The notes below the pieces were generated by a model. It saw only the letters and a list, made by a program, of their open reading frames with translations. It was not told the origin of the DNA and did not search any database. This document shows, piece after piece, positions 11,820 to 22,985 of a stretch of 64,000 nt of DNA (the first letter of the stretch is position 1; the number at the start of each line of letters is the position of its first letter). A program made the position numbers and the translations under genes. This DNA comes from Linyphia triangularis (taxonomy: Eukaryota; Arthropoda; Arachnida; Araneae; Linyphiidae): positions 9,450,846 through 9,514,845 of the forward strand of contig OZ021725.1 in the NCBI GenBank assembly GCA_963978545.1, in the 5' to 3' direction.

Positions 11820-12830
11820 ACCATTGAGAAAAAATCTCACATGCGAGTACTTATGTATGAGTCCAGTTATCCAGGTTAAAATAACTGCTTCTCTCAGAAC
11901 ACTTCAGAATTTACATGATTCATTCCAGATAATAAAAACGCGAGAAAAAATCTCATACACTAGCTCACATGTGAGGGAAAATCTCGCCCCTCCCAAAACA
12001 CGCCAGTTTGCTTGATTTACCCCATAAGAAACGTGAGAGGTAAGCTCACATGCGAGTTCGCACATGAGTGAAAATCTCACATTCCGCCTTTCGCCAAAAC
12101 ACTTCAGAATTCGCTTGATTCATCCCAGATAAAAACGTGAGATAAAATCTCACGCGCGAGTTCTTACGCACCAGTTAAGTTAGCCAGTTTTTTCGGTTAA
12201 GATAATTGCTACAATAAAAACACTTCAGAATTCACATGTTTCATTCCATATCAAAACGTGAGAAAAAGTCTCATATGCTAGTTCAGGAGTTTGCATGATT
12301 ATCCGATAAAAAAAGCGTGAGAGAAAAACTCACATGCCAAGTTCACACATGAGAAAAAATCTCACAGTCCGTTTCTCCCACAACTCTTCAGAATTCACTC
12401 GATTCATCCCAGATAAAAATGTGAAATAAAATCTCACGCGTGAGTTCTTACACACCAGTTAAGTTAGCCAGTTCTTTCGGTTAAGATAATTGGTACTCCC
12501 AAAACACTTCAGAATTCACACAAATCATTCCATATAAAAATGTGAGAAAAAGTCTCATATGCTAGTTCAGGAGTTTGCATGATTATCCGATAAAAAAAGC
12601 GTGAGAGAAAAACTCACATGCGAAGTTCGCACATGAGTGAAAATCTCACAATCCGTTACTCCCAAAACACTTCAGAGTTCGCTTGATTCATTACAGATAA
12701 AAACGTGAGAAAAAATCTCGCACGCGAGTTCTTACGCACCAGTTAATAAATTAGCCAGTTCTTTCCGTTGAGATAATTGCTTCTCCCTAAACACTTCAGC
12801 GTTCACATGATTCATCCCAGATAAAAACTC
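11820..12830. repeat. Higher-order array of GTGAGA/TCTCAC hairpins
   Basis: About three and a half units of roughly 284-311 bp. The clearest register is AACGTGAGATAAAATCTCAC at about 12133, AATGTGAAATAAAATCTCAC at 12417 and ACGTGAGAAAAAATCTCGC at 12700. Each unit has four short stem-loops of the form GTGAGA-A-rich loop-TCTCAC, followed by CACATGCGAGTTC-like text, plus shared spacers (AACACTTCAGAATTC, GATTCATCCCAGATAAAAA, GTTAGCCAGTTCTTTCGG). About 14 hairpins in all. No coding frame. Confidence 0.85.
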
Positions 12831-12879
12831 AAGAGTTCTGAGTTCCCCTGACGATTTGATGTTTAGACTAAAAAGATCG

Positions 12880-13140
12880 CTTGCTTAAGTTTCCGAAGTA
12901 GGATGGATGGGATGAATTGACAGATAAAAGCGTTATCTCGGAACTTTTATTAGAGCGCTTGATATCAAAATATGGCGACATCGAATTCCGCTGTCGTGAC
13001 GTGTGCGGATCAGACAACCAATCGGGAGGAAGAAGCTATTTTCGGACGATAATACAATAGGGAAGGGTCGAAATGATACCGAAAATCGTCTGCTCTCTCT
13101 AATGGAGTTAAGTAGAGTTTTACAGGATTCAAAATAATTC
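12880..13140. promoter_or_regulatory. Candidate regulatory island
   Basis: Single-copy sequence with clustered sites: inverted GATA pair AGATAAAAGCGTTATCT (about 12922-12938), GTGACGTGTG near 12996-13005, CCAAT in AACCAATCGGGAG near 13017, and ATCGTCTGC at 13085-13093. Motif clustering suggests an enhancer or promoter. No test of function is possible from sequence. Confidence 0.35.
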
Positions 13141-13201
13141 ACCTAATTTCAGAATGCCCAGAACTGTATCAGTTTTCGTGACAATTCAGGGTCTTCTCTA
13201 T

Positions 13202-13866
13202 TAGTCCGAGAGGCGACTGCAATTTTTGGACCCCATCGAACATCATTCGGAATTTCTTATAGAAATTGGAGAAAAGTGAGTAGATTACGAATCCACTGGT
13301 CTGCCGTGGGCCAAAATGGCCGAAACTGGTCAAAAATCGACTTGGAAGGAGTTGAACTAAAATCCGATTGCCAAATATATCATAACTTGCCAAAGAGAGA
13401 ACAAACTTTTTCGTATGGCAACCCACTGCATTTTTATTTCCAATGAAAAAAAGCACAAACGATTTCTAATCTCTGGCTTCGAAAACTTGTATCTTTAAAA
13501 AGTAAGCCAAATTGGTGACATCAGTTACGTCATTAGTGACGTAATGTTTATCGCCAATTTGGTTCATTTGTGAAAGATGCAAATAAGCCATAGCCACACA
13601 TCCGAATCGTCTGCAACCTTGAAAATTAAAGAGCGAGGGCTACCAAATTAAAAAAAAAAAAAAAATGCTCATTATTTGGCAAGTTATGGCGCATTTGGCA
13701 ACTGGATTTCCTTCAACTTATTAAAAATCGATTTTTGACCAGTTTCGGCCATTTTTGCCACGGCAGACCAGTGGATTCGTAATCTATTCACTTTATCCCA
13801 ATTTCTATATAAAAATTCAGAATGATGTTCGATGGGGTCCAAAAATTGCAGTCGCCTCTCAGTCTA
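13202..13866. mobile_element. Family C element
   Basis: Full-length copy bounded by TA, from TAGTCCGAGAGGCGACTGC to GTCGCCTCTCAGTCTA. Arms about 200 bp. A poly-A expansion of about 15 bp lies near 13649-13664. Confidence 0.9.
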
Positions 13867-15910
13867 TATACAGTACAATTTTATTCATACATATTGTACT
13901 AGCATTATTCCGATATTGTACGAACCCACTAAAAGACCCGCTCATCTAAACTTGTTAAGGGGCCAGTCAATGATCGCGCCATTTCAAACACAAGAGCAAC
14001 TGGTACTTAACGTGTTATTCCGTCGACCGCTGGGGAACTTAATTGAACTCTGTTAGGAATGTTTTTTAAACTTTCTGAAAATCAAATAGTGAGTTAAATT
14101 CAAAGAACACAAGTAGTCGACCGCCAACAAAAAAGTTCAAAATAGTCGACGGGATAATAATGAGCTATGCGAGGATGCACGTGACCTTACAACCCTTTCG
14201 AGTGGAAAAGACGTCATGGATAAGCACTCAATAAATTGCAAAATTTATAATGTTATATTATATAGGAAAAATTCAACAGTTGGCAAACTTTTTGCTACGC
14301 ATAAAAGATCGACGGAATAATACGCAAGCACCGAGTAATTAGAGTCCATCTTTGTTATGCAGTGATTGATTAACATAGAATAACCTTTGTAATAATTCTA
14401 AACTTAAACCATTTATTTATGACATATAATCCGTTCGTTCCCCAACTGAAATCCATTTTCTTAATTTTACAGAGCATCTTTAAAAAAATAAATAAATAAA
14501 AAAAAGCTACCCATCACGCATTGATACTCATTTACACAGGGTCCAGAATAAACCAATTTACATTTGAACCCTTTACGAGAAATAAAGACACAGATAAATA
14601 AAACAACAAACAAAGGAAATGTAACTAAAAATAATACTTTCATAGAACGAATCGGAAAATATCCGTTTTAAATAAGTGACCGACCACAACGTAACAAGAT
14701 ATTACGATTGCAGTTTTCTTTTACATTAGAGTCCAGAGACAATGACTAGCCTAATACAAAGCTTGGATTCACAGATTAACGTGGACACCGAACAACTAAA
14801 TCATACACAGCAACTCTTCTGTAGAACACAAGTAATCACCGGGGTAGGTCTTCAGTTCGTTTCGTGGGCGTACCACGTTGATATTCTTTGCGTTCTTTTT
14901 TTACTGCATCCTTACTTTTGCAGACGATACCGGGATGTAGAGATATACCAAAAGAACATTCAACTTCTGGAGCACTGCCTATTTTGTGGCAAGTGAAAAG
15001 ATAAATCGTTTGCGGCCCACCCTCTCACTTGCACTTAGTACACCATCAACAAATGTATTTTTCAGGCACAGAATATTTTCCCATAGATTAACAGGAACGA
15101 AAAGAGATACACATCGAATTTTTATTTCGTTCTATTTTGATGTTTACTGAAATTATTGTCTGCGTGGACAAGATTTAAGGAATTAGAAAAAATTAAGTTA
15201 GTGATTTTCATTAATAATTCAAACTAATTTTTGATAACTAATAGTTATTTTGATTAATAATTATTTATATTTTTAATTAATATTTATTTTTATTAATTCT
15301 TAACAATTTTATTATTAACTGGTTAATTACTAATGATATGAATTGATAACATTAGGAATTAAATAGTTGTCAATAACGTTTCGGAACTGGCATTACAAAT
15401 CCATCCAGATTTAACGAAGATCAGATATTTAAACAGATACATGAATCAAACGTTAGATACGTAATTAAATGTTCCAAGGGATAAATACAATATAACGTCG
15501 ACAGCTTTAGCTTTTAAAATATTCCATTTATAAACACTTTGTTAGTTTATATTAGTAACAACGTTCAAAGCTAACAAAATATTTAAATAAGAAAATATTA
15601 AACTTAAAAATTAACTTTTCAAAAACATCCAGATAATAAAATATCCAATTTAACAATATCTTTACATATCTTAGTAAAAAAAAAAAGTGTTAACATTTTA
15701 CAATATATTGAATGATATCTAAACAAGAATTCGCATTCAATTAAGTAGGACAACTTAAATTTGGAATTTTTTAGCACTTCAACGTTAATTAATTATCTTT
15801 ATATTTCAAATAAATAGCGCAAAATACTAACCACGAAATCAAAAATCTATTTCTTCTCTATATTTACAGTCTATATTTTACACAATCACAACATCTCTCT
15901 CATTTAAATA
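13867..15910. other. Two kilobases without a supported gene
   Basis: 13960-14220 is mixed sequence with CGTCGACCGC-type text repeated loosely. 14745-14795 resembles the core of Sine-Q (CAGATTAACGTGGA). GCAGACGAT is at 14920-14928 and a variant GCAAACGAT nearby at 15004. 15160-15870 is extremely AT-rich. I see no exon. Confidence 0.45.
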
Positions 15911-16125
15911 CATTTAAGAGAAAGAACGCATACGATAAATTTAACTTCAATTTCGGCAAATAAAACAAAGCATAAAAAAAATCCAAATTACTTCCATTTC
16001 TCTTCATTTAATTTATATTTATTAAAGAGAAAGAACGCAGACGATAAATTTAGTTTCTATTCAGCAAATAAATTAAAGCCTAAAAAAAAAAAATCCCAAT
16101 TACTTCCATTTCTCATTATTCAACT
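15911..16125. repeat. Two-copy tandem duplication, about 108-bp unit
   Basis: Both copies run AAGAGAAAGAACGCA, ACGATAAATTTA, CAGCAAATAAA or CGGCAAATAAA, then TTACTTCCATTTCTC. The second has GCAGACGAT (16037-16045), the first GCATACGAT at the same place. Confidence 0.85.
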
Positions 16126-16189
16126 CTTTATTTCTCTTCTCTGTAATCACAGAAAACAGGAAATTTCATTAAATCTCACCAAACAACTA

Positions 16190-16600
16190 TTTAATGAAAT
16201 CACTTACGCTAAATGCGACGTTCCATTACACAGAGCCGCGCTCTCATCTTCAGGAATCGCCATGGCGAGATTATCGATCTGGGAACACACACACAAATCC
16301 AAACGAGCAGTCTGTTGTGTTTACGCCGAGAATTTCCGCATGTCAACAATGTTGAACGAGATGTCGCCCGATGTTGTCGCGATGTCACGCACTACGGAGT
16401 TCTGGTACAGCGAGAGTTAATACTCATCCAAAGATGTTTAAGTTAGAATTTAGTTACTTTCTCCCACATCGGGAAAACGCGTATCAGAGAGTGATGCAGT
16501 CAAGTCAGTTAAGATGACGGCTTCCGATGCTGGAAGATAAGGGTTGCTGGAGTTGGCGCGTTATTGCTCAGATTGGCGAATAAAGCGATTTATTTTCAAG
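16190..16600. promoter_or_regulatory. CpG-containing single-copy island
   Basis: Noticeably richer in GC and CpG than its flanks. Holds the palindrome CGCCATGGCG (16258-16267), AAGATGACGGCTTCC, and TTGGCGA near 16574. The short forward frame across 16213-16446 has no ATG context of note and no family match. It may be a promoter or a decayed exon. Confidence 0.3.
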
Positions 16601-16912
16601 GTTAAAACGTGTATTTACATATTTTAAAGCAAAGCCCATGGCGACAGACCGAGACCGGTTGCTTGTATTGAATATTTCTAAGAACATAACGGAGGCTAAT
16701 TTGTACTAGGATATGGGTGGAGCCGCAGGCGGCTACGGAGGCACATGCGGCTCGATTCTTATAGATATTTGCGGCTCTCCAAGTAAATGCAGAATGAAGT
16801 GGCAAAGTAAATTAAGGTAATAAATTTATGCTTTGTTTAAGTAAACCTATTATAAAACTTACAGCGTAATCTCAAACCCAAGAAATAACAAAAAACGCGA
16901 CTTAACACAAAG
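16601..16912. other. Unassigned, includes a GCGGCT-rich patch
   Basis: 16718-16780 repeats GGAGCCGCAGGCGGCT and TGCGGCTC-like text, reminiscent of some hAT subterminal repeats. No ends were found. Confidence 0.35.
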
Positions 16913-17250
16913 CAGGGTGGTCACAAAATTCTGGGAAAAAAGTTCCCTGATAATTCCCTGATAGATTTATAAAAAACTCCCTGATTTTACGGCACTTTTT
17001 TTTTTTTTTTTTTTAAATTTCCACAACTTTCCCAGGTTTTTCTAGATGTGTAAACACCCTGATCAAATAGAATATGTATGCCAAACAGATAATATGCCAA
17101 TTTTTTAAAAAGTAGTTTGGGTGGCAATGAAAAGTTTAAATCATTCCGTAACATTAACTATTCCCTATTAATTATTACCTATGTACACTTATGTCAATAA
17201 TGGAATTAATGTATTCCAGGTTCTGTACCACTCTAAATATGACTAGGGTG
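16913..17250 (+). mobile_element. Left end of a hAT-like element (family E)
   Basis: Starts CAGGGTGGTCACAAAATTC, followed by TTCCCTGATAATTCCCTGAT and a T-run, the same order as at 3679. The right end was not found, so the extent is unknown. The transposase-like fragment 300 bp downstream may belong to it. Confidence 0.5.
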
Positions 17251-17548
17251 AACTTGTTCAAATGCCAACTCAAATCACACTGGTCTCAAATCCCAACTCA
17301 AAATCAGCTTCCACAGCGGTCTCTGATATCTTCTCCAGTTAAAATATGAGACAATCAGAATGCGAAAAACGAGTGCGCGCTTCCCATTCGTCCCAGTCTC
17401 AGTTGCATCGAACTTTTGCTTACGTTCGTTGTTCTCTCGTCTCCGTCTCAGGTAGAGAAAACTTTTCGCTGTAAACTTTTCATGATTGGGCGATGTTAAA
17501 ACGCTTTTGGCGTTTGCTTTTTTTATATACTTACAGTATAGTAGAAAC

Positions 17549-17692
17549 ATGGCCACGACTTCGTCCAAACGTAAGAGAAAAATTAATAAGGGAAATCGCG
17601 AATTTAAGGAAGAATGGACTGAATTACATACCTTCAGTCTAAAAAAACATGACCTTGTCTCACCTGCCATGATTTTCAGGGTGATTTGGTAG
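17549..17692 (+). pseudogene. N-terminal fragment of a GTF2IRD2/EPM2AIP1-like hAT protein
   Basis: Starts at an ATG (AAACATGGCC) and encodes 47 residues. Residues 7-30 (KRKRKINKGNREFKEEWTEL) match the opening typical of hAT-derived proteins such as GTF2IRD2 and EPM2AIP1 (KRKxDxENRxFxxxWxxxYFF), from memory of the families. LHTFSLKKH follows. The frame stops soon after (VIW stop), where the family continues with a zinc-finger-like cysteine pair, so only the very N-terminus remains. A hAT-type end lies upstream at 16913. It is a relic rather than a working transposase. Confidence 0.55.
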
Positions 17693-18134
17693 CCTTCAAA
17701 CTTTTTTATTTAAGCCTTTAAAATTATAATTTTTAAGTATTTGGAAGTATTGCTGGGTAAAAAAATTTATTTAAAAAAGTACACATAGTGCTCGAAATTT
17801 TAAAATGTTTAAAAAAATTCTTCAATTTTCAAATTTTATCTTCTTTTCCATTTTTAAATATTTTTTCCTGATTTTTAAATTTTTTTTTTTTACCAGTAAT
17901 ATACTCTAACTTTTTAGGCATCGGATTTATAATAAGTGCAATAATTTTCGAGAAAAACGATAATTATTGTATCTATAGGTAAAAAAAGGGTATTTTAAAA
18001 CATTTAAATTTCATAATAAAAAAGTTTTTATTTTATTCAAAAATCCACGCCTATTTTTGTCAAATAGATGTGGTGTCACATGCCCACCAACTCTCTAACG
18101 CAACAACTCAACTCGACTCAACCCGGCAGGCAAC
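17693..18134. other. AT-rich stretch, no gene
   Basis: Long A/T-rich text from 17700 to 18060. No coding signal. Confidence 0.5.
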
Positions 18135-18404
18135 ATCAGATGACTCAGAACCACTGATCTCTACTACAACTTCTGGATAGAATATGCTTGGTTACTGACT
18201 TGAAGTTGAAGAAGGCTTAATAATCACCATAGAGATCTATACTAATAACTTCCCCCAAAACTAATTTACATTTGTTTGTAACTATTGGCAACCTATTTGA
18301 AAGCATTATGGGGGGAAGTATTCAAATGACATCATCTACTTGCAGAACAGAAACCGCTAATAAGCAATCCAGAAGTTGTAGTAGAGTATCAGATGACTCA
18401 GAAC
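18135..18404. mobile_element. Foldback element with 17-bp flanking direct repeats
   Basis: ATCAGATGACTCAGAAC occurs at 18135-18151 and again at 18388-18404. Between them is a 236-bp foldback: CTCTACTACAACTTCTGGAT on the left, its complement on the right, and an inner ACTTCCCCCA/TGGGGGGAAGT pair. The direct repeats look like a target duplication, unusually long for a DNA element. Confidence 0.75.
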
Positions 18405-18569
18405 TCCCGGGAACTTAACTTAACGAACTTAACTAACGAACTAATCAGACAGTCATGACTCAACAACTTTCTAAAATTTAATTTGCACTGATAAGAACAA
18501 CTTTTAAATTCAATAAGTAATCTCCTTTATATTTTCAAGTTAGTTATGTGCTTGTCAATGTTCATCAAT

Positions 18570-19677
18570 CAGGGGTCTATGCAGAAGGAAATGTGGGTCC
18601 TTTTAAGGACCCTTCACAAAATTCCATGTAAAAAAACGGACCCTTCACAAAATTCTATTATCAACAAAAGGACCCTTCACAAAATTCCATGTCCAACAAA
18701 TTGACCTTTCACGAAATTCCAAGTAAAAAAAAAAAAAAAAAAACGGACCCTTCACAAAATTCTATTATCAACAAAAGGACCCTTCACAAAATTCCATGTC
18801 CAACAAATTGACCTTTCACGAAATTCCAAGTAAAAAAAAAAAAAAAAAAACGGACCCTTCACAAAATTCTATTATCAACAAAAGGACCCTTCACAAAATT
18901 CCATGTCCAACAAATTGACCTTTCACGAAATTCCAAGTAAAAAAAAAAACGGACCCTTCACAAAATTCTATTATCAACAAAAGGACCCTTCACAAAATTC
19001 CATGTCCAACAAATTGACCTTTCACGAAATTCCAAGTAAAAAAAAAAAAAAAAAAACGGACCCTTCACAAAATTCTATTATCAACAAAAGGACCCTTCAC
19101 AAAATTCCATGTCCAACAAATTGACCTTTCACGAAATTCCAAGTAAAAAAAAAAAAAAAAAAACGGACCCTTCACAAAATTCTATTATCAACAAAAGGAC
19201 CCTTCACAAAATTCCATGTCCAACAAATTGACCTTTCACGAAATTCCAAGTAAAAAAAAAAACGGACCCTTCACAAAATTCTATTATCAACAAAAGGACC
19301 CTTCACAAAATTCCATGTCCAACAAATTGACCTTTCACGAAATTCCAAGTAAAAAAAAAAAAAAAAAACGGACCCTTCACAAAATTCCATGTCCAACAAA
19401 TTGACCTTTCACGAAATTCCAAGTAAAAAAAAAAAAAAAAAAAAAAACGGAACCTTTATATAATTTCCAGTTTGAAAATGGACCAATTACAAAATTACTA
19501 AGTTTATTTTATGCCAAAAGGAGAAAATGGCTCGCTTGCCCACATGTTGATTTTAAGGAAGTGACGTCATGGACGCCAAACCATATGCTCAAAATATATA
19601 AAATTGGAAATGTTTCACAAAATTTATATTTTTTCACAAAACTAGGACCATGCAACAAAAGCCTGGATAGACCCCTG
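18570..19677. mobile_element. hAT-like element M carrying a minisatellite
   Basis: Inverted ends CAGGGGTCTATGCAG (left) and CTGGATAGACCCCTG (right) fit the hAT type. The interior is almost wholly a 107-bp tandem array, followed by a tail with a CRE (TGACGTCA at 19562-19569). Flanking 8-mers (TCATCAAT, TCAATGAT) are similar but not identical, so the target duplication is not proven. Confidence 0.7.
18630..19447. repeat. Minisatellite, about 107-bp unit, seven full copies plus a partial
   Basis: Each unit reads CGGACCCTTCACAAAATTCT, ATTATCAACAAAAGGACCC, CATGTCCAACAAATTGACC, TTTCACGAAATTCCAAGT and then an A-run. The A-run varies from about 9 to 23 while the rest is nearly invariant, so the array is young. 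Open frames across it are artefacts. Confidence 0.95.
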
Positions 19678-20075
19678 TCAATGATCTCCACTTAAATAAA
19701 AACCAAACCGATAAGCACTAACGTAACGTAGATATTAAGAATGACACAAAAAAAAATTGCAAGTCATTTCCTTCACATTTGCTGAAGGTTTAGCATTTTG
19801 AGTAAGGTAGGGAATTTCAAAAATCACGAACTGAGAAAAATGCGTTCGAGACATTAAAGGAGCTATTGCAGCAATGCAAAATTCTCCATCAAAATATAGT
19901 TTTTCTGCAATTGCAGTCATCGGATCAGTTCAAAAACTTGCCAGAAAAAGGAGAAGGTTTCAAAGATTATATACACGCAAAAAATAGAAAATTTATATTT
20001 TTATTATTTTTTGTGTGAAAACAAGGGGTACAAAGTCCCCTTAAACCATAAAAATAGTGCATAACATTTTCATAG

Positions 20076-20810
20076 TTTAAGGGGGTCCGGTACCGAAAAA
20101 AAAAAAAACTTTATTTATGTACATTTTTATGTCAAAAATTTATTTTATGTATGAGATACTATTTATATATCTTTGAGAAAATGTTTTTTTAAGTATTGTA
20201 TTTAGTTATTTAAAAAAAATTTAAAAACCAAGAAAAATCCATAATAATTGATGTTTGCGTATTTTGATATAAGTCAAGAAAAAATATTTTTTTTTTCAAA
20301 TTGAAAGCTTTCTGTAATACATAATTATATAAAGAAAATTTTGTCTTCACAGAATTTTGATAGGTGAATTAAAAAAAACTTAAAAAAATTATCAAAGTTA
20401 AAATATTGAAATTTTTGCTTTTTTTTTTATGTTATCTTTTACGCTAAATGTTATATTTTAAAACAGAATTAAAAAAATAAAATTCCGCGAAGACAAAATA
20501 TTTAAAACTATATAAATTAAATGCTCAAAAAATTTGAATAGCCAATTGTTAATGGTTCTGGCGATATATCGATTTGAATATGCAACATCTGTGAAAAACA
20601 CTAGCGTTCGAAAAACGCACTTTAAGCAGACGCTTCAAGGTGTTACGCCCATTAGTAATGTTTAAATCACAGGTAATTTTGTGGCGTTCTAATCACCGGA
20701 GGAATAAGATAAAAACATCATTCTCTTCAGGAATGTATGAACTATTTTTTAAAATCAGAAAAAAAAAATTGGGATTTTTGAAGAAATTTCGGTACTGGAC
20801 CCCCTTAAAG
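20076..20810. mobile_element. Inverted-repeat element H, copy 1
   Basis: 735 bp with ends TTTAAGGGGGTCCGGTACCG and CGGTACTGGACCCCCTTAAA. AT-rich non-coding interior. Immediately left, 20036-20084 is a 49-bp hairpin whose arms (CCCCTTAAAC, GTTTAAGGGG) overlap the element tip. A relative lies at 61761-62481. Confidence 0.75.
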
Positions 20811-21000
20811 CTCGTATTGATGTTACTGACATTTATTTTACGGCTCTTCAAAAATATTGCTATTCTGATTCTTGAATTTTTTAGCTCTTAGCGCACATAA
20901 GTCTGCGGCAGCTACGTCACATATAACTTATCTTATATATAGGTGCCGCTAAGGTGGAACTAGATCACGATGATCCATCACATTTTGCGTTTGAATATTT

Positions 21001-21002
<2 letters not shown>

Positions 21003-21037
<35 letters not shown>
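21003..21037. repeat. (AC)n microsatellite
   Basis: About 17 AC units, uninterrupted. Confidence 0.95.
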
Positions 21038-21039
<2 letters not shown>

Positions 21040-21985
21040 TTCGAACGATGGCCATATCTTCGGTTTTAATTATCGTAGAATCTAGCGGTTTGCACCAAAA
21101 CGTTTTGGTAACGATTTTCTATTTATCTGATGCAAATTTTTTTTCTTAGGGGGCTGTATACTAAGTAAATTTAATTCTATCTTTAAAAATTTCAATACGA
21201 ACCCCTATTTTTTATGTTTGCATTCGATTTAGAATACCTAGTTTACCCTGATACAAAATTTCGATTCATTATCTTGAGAAACACGTCACTTATGAGCAAA
21301 AATGTTTTAACCGATCTTGAGGTCAAATTTCTGTATAGCGGGCCGAATTGAGCGTTTTGCATGCTTCAAGAAGCAATCTAATATACGGTCCCTTTAAGTG
21401 AGCTTTATTTCATTTTTGCTAAAATATCAAGAACCAAAAGAATTCTGTAGGGGTTTTCGGCCATGATAATTCTAATGAAAGCAAAACATGTTTCTATTTA
21501 AAAAAAAAAAATTGTAAATTTGTTTTATTAATTATTAAAAAACTGTTTAATACAAGAGTTGCATGTTATTTATGTTTGGCCTTAAACAAACTATCCTTTG
21601 AAATAAAAATTGCTAAAATATATTAACTATATGATAATTTATGGCCAAAAAAACAAATTTTCTTTTTAACATTAATTGATCATTTTTTTTTAACATCATT
21701 TATATTAACCACTCATTGGAAAATTATGAAATTTGGTATTTAGACGTTTTTTTGGATTCTAAATCTAAATATGGTAGAATATTATGGGGTTGTCATTGAA
21801 CTTTTTATAGTTTGGTCTAGTTTTAATACGTAGATGACCCCTCATGATTAAAAAAAAATATTTACAATTAAAAAAGACCTTCCACGATTTACAACGGTAC
21901 TTGACTTTTATATTCCATCAATTAGAATACAAGATATAGCCATCGTTCGGATTTTTGATTTTTTTTTTTTGTGTATTGTACTTGT
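21003..21985. mobile_element. Inverted-repeat element U
   Basis: CGAACGATGGCCATATCTT at about 21043 faces AAGATATAGCCATCGTTCG at about 21932. Outside these lie an AC run on the left and GTGTATTGTAC on the right, which are also complementary. Interior is AT-rich and non-coding. Confidence 0.55.
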
Positions 21986-22032
21986 TTTCAGATATATATT
22001 TTGACACGTCAAGTAAAATGGTGAATCAAGTT

Positions 22033-22455
22033 TTACATTACAACAACGTTCTGGTTTGGCAATAAGTTTATTGTAACAGACAACAGAAAAATGAGAACTG
22101 AAGATTTTGTATTTAAATACATTGTTGAACATTGTTTCCTCCAATCACAGTCATGGCCACCATTCTTTATTGTTGCCATTTTGAGGGAACGAAATTCTCG
22201 ATTTCTGAGCTTCCCTAACCTATGCTCATATCTGAGTTTTTGTTGGGACCGGATACACTTATCCGGTTTCATTAAAAATCGTTTTAGTTGTTGCAGGTTT
22301 GCGAAAAGCGCAATTTCAAACGGGACAAGACTGCCAGACAATAACGAGAATTTGCATTTTTTGAATTTCGCGACAGAACCAGCAGTTCGAAAAAGAGTCA
22401 TCGAGGTCGATATTTTGGATACATACTGATACATACTCTCTGCGTCTGATGTCAT
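22033..22455 (-). CDS. Open frame of 140 codons, unassigned
   Basis: ATG to stop on the minus strand, outside the named repeat families. Lysine/arginine-rich in the middle (around residues 65-92), with a hydrophobic C-terminal third (VLIFLLSVTINLLP). No motif or family recognised. A 112-codon frame lies on the other strand of the same stretch, so chance openness is likely. Confidence 0.15.
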   Translation of the reverse strand: MTSDAESMYQYVSKISTSMTLFRTAGSVAKFKKCKFSLLSGSLVPFEIALFANLQQLKRFLMKPDKCIRSQQKLRYEHRLGKLRNREFRSLKMATIKNGGHDCDWRKQCSTMYLNTKSSVLIFLLSVTINLLPNQNVVVM

Positions 22456-22487
22456 CTGATCTGTGATCAGGTCGTCTGCCAGTGATC

Positions 22488-22570
22488 AGGGTCTCTACAA
22501 GATCTGAAAAACCTGGGAAAGTTGCGGAAAGTTAAAAAAGTTTTAAGAAAAGAAAAAAAAAAACTAAACA
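22488..22570 (+). mobile_element. Possible hAT-type end
   Basis: CAGGGTCTCTACAAGATCTG resembles a hAT terminus and is followed by AAACCTGGGAAAG. No partner end was seen, so this is tentative. Confidence 0.3.
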
Positions 22571-22609
22571 TGAAGAACATCGTACAGCATTCAAATTACA
22601 CATGCACAA

Positions 22610-22985
22610 ATTCATCATACGCCAACTTCAAGAGTTTGGCGATAATTATTGCTCTATTCCTTTTGGGTAAGTGAAGTGGACAATGCTAAAAGAGAGATGA
22701 CTCAACTTTAGATTCTTTTTTTTTCTTTTTTTTTTAAAAACTTTTACCACCTTTATCGAATTTTAATAGAAGTTTCGGAGATGGGGATGGTTAGAGGCTT
22801 TTCCACAGCGATTTGGATAAAAACCGTTAGAGCCGTTTATAGGTTGAAGAAACAAATTTTTCAATGGAAGCTACCTTATGCGCATGCGCAATTTTAACGA
22901 AGACCTCAGAGACAGGTCCCATGGTCAGTATACAAAAATTGAATCTCGTAGGTCAAACCATTCGTGAATTATGCTAACCACACTC
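22610..22985 (+). repeat. Rep-B copy, both ends missing
   Basis: Shows the family blocks GTTTGGCGATAATTATTG, TTTCGGAGATGGGGATGG, ACCGTTAGAGCCGTTT, TATGCGCATGCGCAATTTT and GAATTATGCTAACCACA in order. The C-rich run at 22988-23006 follows. Confidence 0.8.

Noticed and set aside
17275..17670. 131-codon minus-strand frame
   Set aside because: It overlaps the plus-strand hAT-like fragment, has no recognisable family, and is probably its shadow.
18903..19404. Lysine-rich repeat frames of 62-73 codons
   Set aside because: They come from the 107-bp minisatellite and its A-runs, not from a gene.
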